From Pirellula sp. SH-Sr6A (lineage in GTDB: Bacteria; Planctomycetota; Planctomycetia; Pirellulales; Pirellulaceae): a stretch of DNA of 64,000 nt. The notes beneath the pieces were generated by a model. That model did not search any database, was not told where the DNA came from, and saw only the letters and a program-made list of their open reading frames with translations. Within the stretch, counting starts at the first letter, position 1. Each line of letters begins with the position of its first letter. The stretch spans positions 1,345,988-1,409,987 of the forward strand of contig NZ_CP011272.1 of assembly GCF_001610875.1 (NCBI RefSeq), written 5' to 3'. A program made the translations under genes and the position numbers. Below are positions 1 to 9,521 of the stretch, one piece after another.

Positions 1-1890
1 GCAACCGGAATCGCGCTGCTGGTTTCAGCATTGGTCGTCATGTGTTCGTTAAGTATGGGTGTCAATGAGCGAATTCGACAATACGCTGTGCTTCGAGCAA
101 TCGCTTTTTCACGAATCCAAGTAGCTTTTGTCATCGTAATGGAAGGTTTTTTGTTGGGGCTCGGAGGACTGTTGTTCGGGCTACTGGCTAGCTGGCTACT
201 GCTTACGATTGTTGGGTGGCTATTCGCCAAGGTTCTCTATCACGGAATTTCCATAGGGACATGGAGCGTAACGCTGGCAAGTATATCGATGTTGGGCGGA
301 GCCTTGATTGCCTCACTAATTCCTGCGATTCGAGTGATGCGATTTCGTCCAATGGATGCTATGGCACCTCGGCCCGAAATTGTCGACGAGCCTCGCTTTG
401 TTCGTTTGTCGCTTCTAATCGGAAGTATTTTGGTGGCCATCAATCCGATTCTGACTTTTCTCCTTCCTCCTGGTTCAGAGCCAGCAACCTACGTGCGAAT
501 GGCTGTTGGGTTCGTAACAATGGCTGTGGGCTTTACACTACTAGCGCCATTAGTTGTTTGTTGGGTTGACCAATTCGGAAGCCCGCTATTAGCTCGAGTG
601 TTCGCGACGGATCAAAAATTACTTTCGAGCCAAATTTCTTCCAGAGTGTGGCGTTCGGTGGGTGCTTCCGTCTCGCTTGCTTTTGGGCTTGGGCTTTTCC
701 TTGGAATTCATGTTTGGGGCTGGACCATGCTGGAGGCATTCGTCCCGGGTCCGTGGGCGCCTGATGCGCTCGCTGCGGTTTCTCCGGGGCTTGCCCTCAA
801 TCAATTGAATAACGTCAGAGAGATCGAGGGAATCCATACGCAGCGATCCACGCTAGTCGTGGTGGAACAGCCAAGACTCTTACAAGATCTTACTGGCAGT
901 GCAACGCGCGCAACGATCACGCGTCAAGATAATATCATCCTGGCTGGACTCGATCCCGGCGTGGCCTTTGGAGGCGACGATCCACTCTTGAAGCTTCGAT
1001 GGATTGAAGGAGATCCGTCGCGGGCCATTGAGAAAATGCAAAGCGAAAGAAGTTGTGTCGTTCCAGTCCACTTTCTCAGAGAAACTGGCTTGAAGTTAGA
1101 CGACCTCATTGAAGTCGTTCCGCCAGAGTCCTCGGCGACCCCTGTGAGCTACACTATCGTAGGTGCCGTCGATCTTCACGGCTGGCATTGGCAAACCAAG
1201 ACGACGGGACTGCGTCCCCGCACACATCGCGCAGCAGCCCTGATTTTCGCCGACCTGAAACAGGTCTCGCGAGATTTTCAATTGCCGGAAGCGACCCACG
1301 TTTGGTTTGATTACACTCAAAGGCAATCTGACCCAGACGCAATCAGCGATGGATTGAAGTCATTGCTTGCCCAGACGCACGCGTCAAGTTCTGGTGAGTC
1401 ATCAGTTCAATCTAGAGTCATCCCGGTCGCCAGCATTCGGAATCAACTTCGAAACATGGCCAGTCGATGGCTGTGGATGCTTAGCCAAGTTCCGCTCCTT
1501 GCACTCGTAATTGCAGCCATCGGAGTCTTGAACGTATTGTTGGCTTCTGTTCGCTCCCGGCGATGGGAATTTGGCGTGCTGCGGTCGATCGGAATCGATC
1601 GATCACAGATCACCCGCGCTATCTTAGCTGAAGGAGTATTGATTGCGATTGTGGCTTGCGTTCTCAGTGTGTCGTTCGGCGTATTGGCTGGTTGGTGCGG
1701 TTGCGGTTTGGCCCAGTACATTAGTTTCTTCGGTGGACTCCATCCACCGTTGGTAATCCCTCTATTGCCAGTGGTTCTTGGGGTGGGCCTCGCCCTTGCA
1801 ATCGGATTTTTGTGCGCGCTGGCACCTGCTTTGGTGATTGGTCGAGCATCCCCATTATCGCTGCTACAACAGACCAAAGATGCTCTTTAG
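1..1890 (+). CDS. ABC transporter permease, MacB/FtsX type (5' end outside window)
   Basis: The frame is open to the left edge, so only the C-terminal ~629 residues are visible. Membrane segments occupy the first ~90 residues and ~140-180. An extracytoplasmic domain spans about 230-480, and a four-helix FtsX domain closes the protein (from about 490). The coupling-helix-like motif occurs twice, NERIRQYAVLRAIA near the start and RRWEFGVLRSIG near residue 515, so this is a permease with two FtsX domains. The family moves lipids, peptides or drugs across the inner membrane with a LolD/MacB-type ATPase, and such an ATPase lies at 3084-3860. The substrate cannot be read from sequence. Confidence 0.9.
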   Translation, partial: ATGIALLVSALVVMCSLSMGVNERIRQYAVLRAIAFSRIQVAFVIVMEGFLLGLGGLLFGLLASWLLLTIVGWLFAKVLYHGISIGTWSVTLASISMLGGALIASLIPAIRVMRFRPMDAMAPRPEIVDEPRFVRLSLLIGSILVAINPILTFLLPPGSEPATYVRMAVGFVTMAVGFTLLAPLVVCWVDQFGSPLLARVFATDQKLLSSQISSRVWRSVGASVSLAFGLGLFLGIHVWGWTMLEAFVPGPWAPDALAAVSPGLALNQLNNVREIEGIHTQRSTLVVVEQPRLLQDLTGSATRATITRQDNIILAGLDPGVAFGGDDPLLKLRWIEGDPSRAIEKMQSERSCVVPVHFLRETGLKLDDLIEVVPPESSATPVSYTIVGAVDLHGWHWQTKTTGLRPRTHRAAALIFADLKQVSRDFQLPEATHVWFDYTQRQSDPDAISDGLKSLLAQTHASSSGESSVQSRVIPVASIRNQLRNMASRWLWMLSQVPLLALVIAAIGVLNVLLASVRSRRWEFGVLRSIGIDRSQITRAILAEGVLIAIVACVLSVSFGVLAGWCGCGLAQYISFFGGLHPPLVIPLLPVVLGVGLALAIGFLCALAPALVIGRASPLSLLQQTKDAL

Positions 1891-1997
1891 GTATGAAAAC
1901 ATATGGTCCATAAGGGAACAAAGCAGACGGGCAGAAATCGCAAAGTGCTTTCAACTACAGATCAAGACTTCAACTCTATCTCACAGAATGAACCCCA

Positions 1998-3041
1998 ATG
2001 ACGAAGCAAAAACAAATTAGTCAAACTCGGAAGCGTGGATTCACACTTGTGGAGCTTCTCGTTGTCATCGCGATTATCGGAATCTTAGTGGGATTGCTGC
2101 TGCCCGCAGTACAAGCGGCCCGCGAAGCAGCGCGTCGAATGCAATGCAGCAATAATCTCAAGCAGTTAGGTTTAGCGCTGCACAACTACGCATCAACCTA
2201 TCGTGAAATGCTACCCAACGCCGGATGGAGTCGCACGGGAGGGTATCCGAACGATTACTCGCCATTAGCTAAGGTGCTTCCCTATTCCGAGCAGGATAAC
2301 CTTCATAGTCTAATTGATTTCTCGATCTATATGGGACACCCAGGGACCGCGGATCTGCCAGCCGCGCTACAACCTGCCGCAGCTACAGTCGTTCCATTTT
2401 TCATTTGTCCGAGCGATGGCGAAAATCCAACGCACAACTTGACGTTACCGTCTACAGCAGTCATTACTGTAGCTGGATCGAACTACTCCATGAACCAAGG
2501 AAGTGGAATGGACAAAGCGTTCCACCCAGGATTCGGTGCATCAGACGGGTTGTGTTGGATCGATGGCAAGACAAAGTTGGCGCATATCACCGATGGTACC
2601 AGTAATACACTGGTGTTTACGGAAACCTTGCGAGGTAATGGAATTAGTCCTACATCGGTGACGCCAACTCGCAAAGAAATACAATCCTATCGAGGTCGTG
2701 CCAGTGCGACAGACGCAAACTTGGCACTTCTAGATGCTGGCAACGTAACCGGCATCGTGGCTGCCGTCTCAGGTTGGGATGCAACGCGTAACTATATGTG
2801 GCTGCGCGGCTCGTCGCCTACGGGCCCTGTTATGAATGGACGACTCGTTCCAAATGCTAAGGTCCCAGATATTACGTTTGGTTCTGCCAAGGTTACCGCG
2901 GCTCGAAGTAATCACTCGGGAGGCGTCAATGCTGCTTACTGCGATGGAAGTGTTCACTTCGTTTCAGATTCTATCGATGCTGTTACTTGGCATGCGATTT
3001 GGACCAAATCCGGCGGCGAAGTCGCGAGCGTACCAGAGTAA
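1998..3041 (+). CDS. DUF1559 protein with prepilin-type N-terminus
   Basis: 347 residues. A type IV prepilin-like signal ([18 protein letters not shown], residues ~13-31) is followed by the DUF1559 hallmark [20 protein letters not shown]. The C-terminus carries the H-X9-DG type motif ([16 protein letters not shown]). Such proteins are hugely expanded in Planctomycetota; they are predicted to be pseudopilin-like surface or periplasmic proteins of unknown function. It sits between an ABC permease and an ABC ATPase on the same strand (28 bp before the next ORF), so it may be co-transcribed with them. The start ATG lies 107 bp after the permease stop. Confidence 0.93.
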   Translation: MTKQKQISQTRKRGFTLVELLVVIAIIGILVGLLLPAVQAAREAARRMQCSNNLKQLGLALHNYASTYREMLPNAGWSRTGGYPNDYSPLAKVLPYSEQDNLHSLIDFSIYMGHPGTADLPAALQPAAATVVPFFICPSDGENPTHNLTLPSTAVITVAGSNYSMNQGSGMDKAFHPGFGASDGLCWIDGKTKLAHITDGTSNTLVFTETLRGNGISPTSVTPTRKEIQSYRGRASATDANLALLDAGNVTGIVAAVSGWDATRNYMWLRGSSPTGPVMNGRLVPNAKVPDITFGSAKVTAARSNHSGGVNAAYCDGSVHFVSDSIDAVTWHAIWTKSGGEVASVPE

Positions 3042-3083
3042 CTTGTCACAGACAGTATCAACTACTCGATGAAAGCACCAATA

Positions 3084-3860
3084 ATGAATGACAGCTCAAC
3101 TGTCTTACAGGTCAGTAGTCTTACCAAGACTTACAAGCAAGGGGATCGAGATGTACGAGCCCTTTCCGACCTGCACCTAACCGTAAACCGAGGTGAATCG
3201 GTAGCCATTATGGGAGCCAGCGGTTCTGGAAAAAGCACGTTGCTCCACCTGATCGCCGGCCTGACTCGCCCAGACAGCGGTGAAGTCGTAATCGACGGGC
3301 AATCCGTCTTCTCGCTCTCGGATAGCCAGCTCACCAAATTTCGACGCGATCGAATTGGTCTAGTGTTTCAATCCTTCAATCTCGTCCCGGCATTGACTGC
3401 TGAGGACAATATTTTACTTCCGCTGCTTTCTGGGGGCAAACGCTGCGATTCATCGCAGTTAGAAGAATTGCTTGATCACTTGGGGATTGAACATCGCCGT
3501 TTTCATCGTCCAGATGCTCTAAGCGGTGGTGAACAACAACGAGTCGCGATTGCACGCGCGCTGATAACGCAACCTGCGATCGTCCTTGCGGATGAGCCAA
3601 CAGGAAGTCTCGACTCGCAGAATAGCCAAGCAATCTGCGAATTGTTGCATAAAATATCTGAAAAGGAACGTCGAACGATTGTTACAGTGACCCATGAACC
3701 CAGCGTGGCCATCTATTCAAATGTTGTGGTGGTGCTGAAAGATGGCAAAGTGGTTTCGAAATTCGAGACTGGCCAATTTGCTGACTCTGTAGGGTTGGCG
3801 GCACACTATCTAGAGGTCGTTTCTGGTCAAACAGGTGAATTGGAGCACACCACAACGTAA
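3084..3860 (+). CDS. ABC transporter ATP-binding protein (LolD/MacB class)
   Basis: Walker A (GASGSGKST), Q-loop (VFQSFNL), signature ([15 protein letters not shown]), Walker B ([12 protein letters not shown]) and H-loop (VTHEPS) are all present in order. The ADEPTGSLD form is typical of LolD/FtsE/MacB ATPases that pair with FtsX-type permeases, matching the permease at the left edge. An in-frame ATG at 3069 would add five residues; I prefer 3084 because family members usually begin only a few residues before the first strand. The final ~25 residues extend slightly past the usual family end. Confidence 0.93.
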   Translation: MNDSSTVLQVSSLTKTYKQGDRDVRALSDLHLTVNRGESVAIMGASGSGKSTLLHLIAGLTRPDSGEVVIDGQSVFSLSDSQLTKFRRDRIGLVFQSFNLVPALTAEDNILLPLLSGGKRCDSSQLEELLDHLGIEHRRFHRPDALSGGEQQRVAIARALITQPAIVLADEPTGSLDSQNSQAICELLHKISEKERRTIVTVTHEPSVAIYSNVVVVLKDGKVVSKFETGQFADSVGLAAHYLEVVSGQTGELEHTTT

Positions 3861-4063
3861 ACGACAGATGGAGTGCTCCCCAAAATCAGGTCCATATGTT
3901 ACGAGAGTGTAACGTTTCGATTCGGAGCAGAAGGACTTTCAAATGAGCAAGGAGATATAACCAAATGTTGGATTCTGTGAATTGAGAAAAAGGTGGCTTA
4001 TCCTGCTGGTGTAAACATCAAGTTTCGCTAGCGGCCCAGCGAGGGCACAAGGAGTATGCCGAG

Positions 4064-5287
4064 ATGAAAAATAAGGTATTCGATGCTTCTGAACCAGTGG
4101 GTGGGAACGAAGTTTTGAAGTTTGGACCCGTTGATAACGCCAGAAGCGTCCTCGACCAAATCATCCAAGACGGGGCGAGACGGATGCTGCAAGCTGCTTT
4201 GGAAAACGAGGTCGAAGCATTCCTCGAACGGCACTCGAACAAGGTCGACGAGGAGGGAAGGCGACAAGTCGTCCGAAACGGATACTTACCTTCCCGCGAG
4301 TTGGTGACGGGTGCAGGAACACTCGAGATCCAGCAGCCTCGTGTTCGCGATAGATCGCCCGAGGCAGATGATCGCGTTCGATTTTCCTCCAGCATCCTTC
4401 CGCCCTACCTGCGTCGTTCGAAGGCGATCGACGAGCTCATTCCATGGCTTTACCTCAAAGGCATTTCCACCGGCGATTTCTCGGAAGCCTTGCAATCGTT
4501 GACGGGCGCTCCCGTGGATTCGGTGAGCGCCTCGACAATCGTTCGCTTGAAGGAAGCTTGGACGAAAGAGTATGAAACTTGGAGCAGCCGCGATCTCTCG
4601 GAAAAGCGTTATGCGTACATCTGGGCAGATGGCATCCATGTCAATGTTCGATTGGAAGACCAAGAAAATCAAAGGCAATGCCTCTTGGTCTTGATGGGGG
4701 CAACTGCGGAAGGAGAGAAGGAGCTGATCGCCGTGAGAGATGGATATCGGGAAAGCGAATCAAGTTGGACGGAGCTTCTTAGTGACCTTAAAAGCCGCGG
4801 CCTCAAAGTGGATCCGCAGCTTGCCATCGGTGATGGAGCGTTGGGCTTTTGGGCTGCCGTACGCAAAGTGTTTTCCAAGATACGAGAGCAGCGTTGTTGG
4901 TTTCACAAGAGCGGAAACATCTTGAACAAGCTCCCCAAAAGTGCGCAGCCACGCGCCAAGGAAGCCCTCCATGAAATCTGGATGGCAGAAACACGAGAGA
5001 ATGCTTACAAGGCGTTTGATCGCTTCGGAGAAATGTACAAAGCGAAATACCCGCAGGCATGGGAATGTCTTCCCAAAGACAAGGAGGAGCTCCTGGCATT
5101 TTATGATTTCCCTGCTGAGCACTGGAAGCACCTTCGCACGACCAACCCAATTGAGTCCACCTTCTCAACGATACGGTTAAGGCATCGCAAGACGAAGGGA
5201 AGCGGAACGCGTCAAGCGAGCTTGGTGATGATGTTCAAGCTTGCCGAAGCAGCTGCAAAGAAATGGCGGCGACTCGATGGTCATTAG
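4064..5287 (+). CDS. IS256-family (mutator type) transposase with late amber codon
   Basis: 407 residues with the IS256 layout: N-terminal RMLQAALENEVEAFLERH, catalytic Asp in IWADGIHVNVR, second Asp in AIGDGALGFW, the CWFHK motif, and the catalytic Glu in TTNPIESTFSTIRLRHR. The frame ends at TAG (5285-5287) inside the usual C-terminal helix. It would continue for 20 more codons to 5350 in the same frame, reading HIVSLLEGKKFVNGILQ, which matches the normal IS256 tail. So this looks like a nonsense mutation near the end; since the DDE core is intact, activity is uncertain. I could not define terminal inverted repeats by eye. Confidence 0.92.
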   Translation: MKNKVFDASEPVGGNEVLKFGPVDNARSVLDQIIQDGARRMLQAALENEVEAFLERHSNKVDEEGRRQVVRNGYLPSRELVTGAGTLEIQQPRVRDRSPEADDRVRFSSSILPPYLRRSKAIDELIPWLYLKGISTGDFSEALQSLTGAPVDSVSASTIVRLKEAWTKEYETWSSRDLSEKRYAYIWADGIHVNVRLEDQENQRQCLLVLMGATAEGEKELIAVRDGYRESESSWTELLSDLKSRGLKVDPQLAIGDGALGFWAAVRKVFSKIREQRCWFHKSGNILNKLPKSAQPRAKEALHEIWMAETRENAYKAFDRFGEMYKAKYPQAWECLPKDKEELLAFYDFPAEHWKHLRTTNPIESTFSTIRLRHRKTKGSGTRQASLVMMFKLAEAAAKKWRRLDGH

Positions 5288-5390
5288 CACATCGTATCGC
5301 TGCTCGAAGGAAAGAAATTCGTAAATGGAATCCTGCAGGTTGCCGCCTAGATCCAAATCCTAGAACACAACAATTGACAATACGTCGCCA

Positions 5391-5530
5391 GAGCATTTGC
5401 GCAGCGACAACGGTCCTGAGTTCATTGCCAAGGCGATTCGAGATTGGCTGATCAAGCTTGGAGTTCAACCCCGGTACATTTACCCGGCAGCCCTTGGGAA
5501 AATGGCTACTCGGAGAGCTTTCAACCATCA
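5391..5530 (+). pseudogene. IS3-family transposase (integrase core) remnant, frameshifted
   Basis: From 5391 one frame reads EHLRSDNGPEFIAKAIRDWL then IKLGVQPRYIY, the conserved second-Asp block of IS3-family OrfB. Around 5480 the homologous text moves to another frame, reading PGSPWENGYSESF, the Glu block, so a one-base indel broke it. Both ends are missing. It is only a remnant lying between the IS256 gene and another IS fragment. Confidence 0.75.
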
Positions 5531-5565
5531 CTCTCATGGTAACTGAACAAAAAATGGGGCACTCC

Positions 5566-5661
5566 AGGCCTCAGAGAAACTTGCGCTGCACCATCACCTC
5601 GCCTAATAGTGCCGAGCTCTCGAACGCCTTTTTCCAAAACGTTCTGCAGCGCCGAAGCACA
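5566..5661 (+). repeat. Solo right-end fragment of the IS at 28.2-29.8 kb
   Basis: About 95 bp beginning GGCCTCAGAGAAAC and ending GTTCTGCAGCGCCGAAG matches, with scattered substitutions, the right ends at 26.33-26.42, 29.75-29.84 and 32.98-33.06 kb. No transposase sequence accompanies this copy. Confidence 0.8.
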
Positions 5662-5808
5662 GCATTGCCAACTATAGGTGGACAAAAATCCGCCACACGA
5701 CTGCGGTCAGGACAATTTTCAGTCATTCATCACGATAAATCTCGTGTTTGCGTAGAATCGCATCAACTACTTTTACGTATCTTCCGCGTGCAAAATGAGG
5801 GGCGGCCA

Positions 5809-6960
5809 ATGCTGAGACTTCCAATCTTTAAGACGTACATGCTTATAGCGATCGGTGTTGGGATAAGCATCACCAACATTGGAACGCACAGCCAAGGTGC
5901 TCAAGAGTCGGCTGAATCTGTCGTTTCGACCGGTGTGACTCCAGATAAAAAAGCTGTTGTTGAAAGGGCGCTACGGTATCTCAGAATTGAAGGCCAAGCC
6001 GCCGACGGGACCTTTAGTATTGAAGCTGGCCCAGGCGTCACGGCATTGGTGCTCACTGCAATGTTGCGGCACAAAGTCGGTCTCGATGACCCTGCACTCG
6101 CAAAAGGTCTAAAGGCTCTTGAAGGTTTTGTCAAACCGGATGGAGGCATCTACGGGAATGGTCGCCTAATGAACTACGAGACTTGTGTCGGGGTGCTGGC
6201 CTTTAGTGAGGCCAACAAAATTGCCGGCGATGGTCGCTACAACAAAATTCTTGCCAATGCGAAATCGTTTCTCACAGGCATGCAGTTTGGTGGTGCGGTT
6301 GGTGAAGAGACTGATAACTTAGACTACGGTGGTGCGGGTTATGCTGGCAAAGGTCGCCCCGATTTATCGAATACGACCTATTTGATGGAGGCTCTGAAAG
6401 CTCTCGATGCTGGACAAGACGATCCAGCGATTCAGCGTGCTCTTGTTTTCATCTCGCGTTGTCAGAATCTGAAGAGCGAACACAATGACATCGAACTCTC
6501 AGCGAACGTTAACGATGGAGGTTTTTATTACAAGATTCCAACTGAGAAGGAACTGGAATCCGCTGACAAGTCCTCTTCCTCTGGTGGACTACGTAGTTCG
6601 GGATCGATGACCTATTCTGGTCTCAAGAGCATGATTTATGCAGGCCTTAATGCCGACGATGTTCGCGTGAAAGCAGCAATCGACTGGATCGGCAAACACT
6701 ATACGCTCAAAGAGAATCCAGGGATGGGGAGCGCGGGTCTGTACTACTACTTTCACACTTTCGCGGCGGGTATCAGTGCGGCGGGTCTTAATGAATTCAA
6801 GGATAGCAGCGGTACTGCGCATCCTTGGCGAGAAGAACTCACCAAGGAACTCGCGGGGCTGCAGACTAAATCAGGTTCCTGGAAAAACGAAAATCGACAA
6901 TGGTTCGAGAACGATCAAAATCTATGTACCGCGTTCGCACTTCTATCTTTGGCCTACTAG
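5809..6960 (+). CDS. Exported prenyltransferase/squalene-oxidase repeat protein
   Basis: 383 residues from the ATG at 5809, preceded by a GAGG ribosome site; the frame is open further upstream but that part is IS debris. A signal peptide (MLRLPIFKTYMLIAIGVGI) is followed by repeats of the alpha/alpha-toroid type found in squalene cyclases and prenyltransferases (for example DGGIYGNGRLMNYETCVGVLA, NVNDGGFYYK, MTYSGLKSMIYAGL, TKSGSWKNE). The terpene-cyclase catalytic DXDD motif is not seen. Planctomycetes carry many such exported proteins; the role is unknown and a binding or scaffold function is as likely as catalysis. The next gene overlaps its 3' end. Confidence 0.88.
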   Translation: MLRLPIFKTYMLIAIGVGISITNIGTHSQGAQESAESVVSTGVTPDKKAVVERALRYLRIEGQAADGTFSIEAGPGVTALVLTAMLRHKVGLDDPALAKGLKALEGFVKPDGGIYGNGRLMNYETCVGVLAFSEANKIAGDGRYNKILANAKSFLTGMQFGGAVGEETDNLDYGGAGYAGKGRPDLSNTTYLMEALKALDAGQDDPAIQRALVFISRCQNLKSEHNDIELSANVNDGGFYYKIPTEKELESADKSSSSGGLRSSGSMTYSGLKSMIYAGLNADDVRVKAAIDWIGKHYTLKENPGMGSAGLYYYFHTFAAGISAAGLNEFKDSSGTAHPWREELTKELAGLQTKSGSWKNENRQWFENDQNLCTAFALLSLAY

Positions 6961-7745
6961 GAGCCAGCTCAGAAAAGTTCGTACCTACGGCGTCGGACAA
7001 CCCGACCCGATTGCAAAGTTCCTTGCGAGCCGTTCAATCGTTCAGTTTTCTTGGCGAGCTTTCGTCGCTTGCTATCCTTTACCTTTGGCTCTTGTCAGAC
7101 GGTTATCTCACGCACCTCGTGCTATTTGCAGATACCAAAATGAAACGCTTCGCAGTTACCGATGAGATCATTCAGCCCAGGTATGTAGGGGTGATAGCAA
7201 TTCTGATCGTGTTTAGTGTTTCGTGGTTATTTCACTTTGCGATAAATCAACTTGGCGTCCAATCTGGATCTGGTATTCGGCGCATGCTCCTTCAAATCAC
7301 AACGTTGGCGGCAGGCCTGTCTATTTGGATGGGCTGGTGTTCGATTGTTGATTTTGGTAGGCAACTTCGATTCTCGAAAGATTCGGCAGCCATTGAACGG
7401 TTCGCGGTGTTCGTAGACTCACAGTGGAAAGTATTAGTTGCTGGCGAGTCACCGCTCGTAGTCGGACCCAGCAATCCATACCCTCTATACGAACCTACTC
7501 TACTGATTTATTCAAACATCAACATGATTCCTGATACCGAGATAGCGTTCGTTGCGATTGAACGAACGAGTCAAGAGGCCATCCGATTCGAGCTATCGGG
7601 GAGTAATTTGGGACGTTGGTTAGAAATCCGATTCACGAATGATCCACCAGGCAAGTTCATCGGAGGAATTGAATCGCATTTTACTCCGCTGTCTTACCGA
7701 AAACTCTCTGATCGAATATTTCTAGTTGAGTTCGCGGAATCTTAG
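6924..7745 (+). CDS. Hypothetical membrane protein
   Basis: About 273 residues. Three hydrophobic segments lie in the N-terminal half (around FLGELSSLAILYLWLLSDGY, YVGVIAILIVFSVSWLF and MLLQITTLAAGLSIWMGW). A soluble C-terminal half of about 140 residues follows, probably a beta-rich domain. I do not recognise a family. It overlaps the preceding toroid-repeat gene, suggesting co-translation; an alternative start at 6900 is equally possible and neither has a clear ribosome site. Confidence 0.6.
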   Translation: MYRVRTSIFGLLGASSEKFVPTASDNPTRLQSSLRAVQSFSFLGELSSLAILYLWLLSDGYLTHLVLFADTKMKRFAVTDEIIQPRYVGVIAILIVFSVSWLFHFAINQLGVQSGSGIRRMLLQITTLAAGLSIWMGWCSIVDFGRQLRFSKDSAAIERFAVFVDSQWKVLVAGESPLVVGPSNPYPLYEPTLLIYSNINMIPDTEIAFVAIERTSQEAIRFELSGSNLGRWLEIRFTNDPPGKFIGGIESHFTPLSYRKLSDRIFLVEFAES

Positions 7746-7761
7746 TCGATTCTCTGCGAAC

Positions 7762-7823
7762 TCAAAAAAAGTTGGAATTGGTAACACGCAAAATTATCAA
7801 AAACAATCTTAAACGCAACGACA
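7762..7823 (+). repeat. Short relic of the IS at 39.1-40.2 kb
   Basis: About 60 bp (with GGTAACACGCAAAATTATC and AAACAATCTTAAACGCAACG) matches the transposase gene at about 39510-39570 with several substitutions. The matching part encodes the helix before the DDE core there. No further IS sequence is seen on either side up to 7922. Confidence 0.65.
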
Positions 7824-7922
7824 TCTAGTTTTGTACTATCGAGTCGACAACAGCCTAAAAGTCTAATTCAGATGGTAATTCGGTAAAAGTTTATCGTAAC
7901 CGAGAATAGTGTTCCTATTGAA

Positions 7923-9227
7923 CTACGCGACGATCGACTCACGCTGGCCGAGCTTTTCACGTGTCGACCATAGTCCTGCTGATGGCGTACTGATGAAGAA
8001 AACTTCTTCTCCATCGTGCATTGTGTTCCAACCTTCCTTCATTTTGCCCGCATCATAACGCTGTGTAACCTCGGCGATATCCGCGAACGCATACCCTACT
8101 TGTTCGACTTCTGATCGCGATAGCTTTCCAGGCGCATACCTGATTGTGAATCGCCCGTCGCTCGTACCATGAATCAAGTGCGCCGTACCGTGGCCAATGT
8201 CCTGCATGTCCGCGTTATGCTTGTAAAGGTCTAAGATCTCGAGTCTGGGGCGATATCCGTACTTCCTTATAAGTCGGTCTACCTCAGGCTGCTCACCGAA
8301 CCTTTCCACACCAGGGGCGATGATCAGCAGTTCCCCTTCATCGGCCATGGCCATCCGGGTTCGATAGACAGCCTTATTTGCAACCCATGTGGCTCGAAAC
8401 TCATCTTCCTGCATCACGGCGACGATCTTCTTTACCGGTTTCTCAAATACAGTGATGTTCTGAGCTTTGCTCGCGCGGGCAGCCATCAAATACGTTTCGA
8501 GATCGTCTCCGACATAAACCCCGGTGTGAACAAGCTTGTTCTCTTCATTGCGCGCCATAACGACCTGCAAGTACACATCTGGCAATCGCGAAAGAAATTG
8601 ATCTTCAGCCCAGTTGTAACATGCTCGCAAGGGAGTGATCAGTTTCCCAAGGTTGTTCTCAATTCCATAGACCCCCGCGGCCATATGCGAAGCGCAAATC
8701 AGTTCTTTTCCGCCCAAACCTATAAAGTAATTTTTGTTGTGGTTCGCAAACCCCAGCACTTCATGAGGTACAACGTGACCGATGTTGATAATGAGATCCC
8801 ATGGCTCGTTGACAGTCATCGAGTTTAGATCGACCGGGATATCCCAATCGGCAATGCCATTAGTTGTATCTGCAACCAAGTCACCAGGGATAACTCCAAC
8901 ACGTGTGACTCCGCCTCGCCAGTCGTGGGCGTGGATTCGTTCATTGGGAATAGATCCGAACATCCATTTGTTTTCTGCCTCCGTGTGCGGCACGTGCTGA
9001 CCGAGCGTCGGAATCACGTGGGTATCGCAATTGGCTGGCAACAGTTTGTAAAGACATTCGGTAATCCATCCCGCGCCGCTGTGAGCCCGAGTGAGATCTG
9101 GCGGAAGAAGTAACACCCTACGAAAATCGCAACCCAGGCGGTCCCTAGCTTCATCGAGTAATCGCTGACACATGAGTTCAATCTCTGATCGAGAAATGAA
9201 CGCTGACTCCGAATGAAACCAAGGCAT
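7923..9227 (-). CDS. LarA-like (DUF2088, lactate racemase superfamily) protein
   Basis: 434 residues from the ATG at 9227, chosen because AGGAG lies about 11 nt upstream; a TTG at 9254 would extend it by nine residues. The N-terminal half resembles the DUF2088 domain (VLLLPPDLTRAHSGAG, INIGHVVPHEVLGFANHNKNYFIGLGGKE, ASHMAAGVYG), rich in conserved His and Lys as expected for a family that uses a nickel-pincer nucleotide cofactor. LarA homologues racemise or epimerise hydroxy acids; the substrate here is unknown. No larB, larC or larE genes lie nearby, so the cofactor would have to be made elsewhere. Confidence 0.75.
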   Translation of the reverse strand: MPWFHSESAFISRSEIELMCQRLLDEARDRLGCDFRRVLLLPPDLTRAHSGAGWITECLYKLLPANCDTHVIPTLGQHVPHTEAENKWMFGSIPNERIHAHDWRGGVTRVGVIPGDLVADTTNGIADWDIPVDLNSMTVNEPWDLIINIGHVVPHEVLGFANHNKNYFIGLGGKELICASHMAAGVYGIENNLGKLITPLRACYNWAEDQFLSRLPDVYLQVVMARNEENKLVHTGVYVGDDLETYLMAARASKAQNITVFEKPVKKIVAVMQEDEFRATWVANKAVYRTRMAMADEGELLIIAPGVERFGEQPEVDRLIRKYGYRPRLEILDLYKHNADMQDIGHGTAHLIHGTSDGRFTIRYAPGKLSRSEVEQVGYAFADIAEVTQRYDAGKMKEGWNTMHDGEEVFFISTPSAGLWSTREKLGQRESIVA

Positions 9228-9521
9228 AACAATTTGACTCCTGAACTTGCGCAACGCCTACGACGGCCAGCAAGGTAGCTCTGGAAGGAAAAACCCGCTG
9301 TTCAAATCAGCGGAAGAATAACGTCACATGATACCCGTTTGGCAGCGAGTGCTGAAGCGGCAGTTAGATCAGAGCTTCCGCAGGTTTACGGTGGTCACCT
9401 GAACAAAAGGTGCGATTCGACCAACAAATCACCGATGCAGTCGTGCGAGATCGAATTTTTGACTATCATAAGACCTCCGCTACACACCTCGCCTTTGCCT
9501 CCCAACCAGTCAGCTACTCCT

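Noticed and set aside
5458-5808. Upstream extension of the toroid-repeat gene
   Set aside because: The extension covers IS3 and IS right-end debris; the signal peptide starts at 5809.
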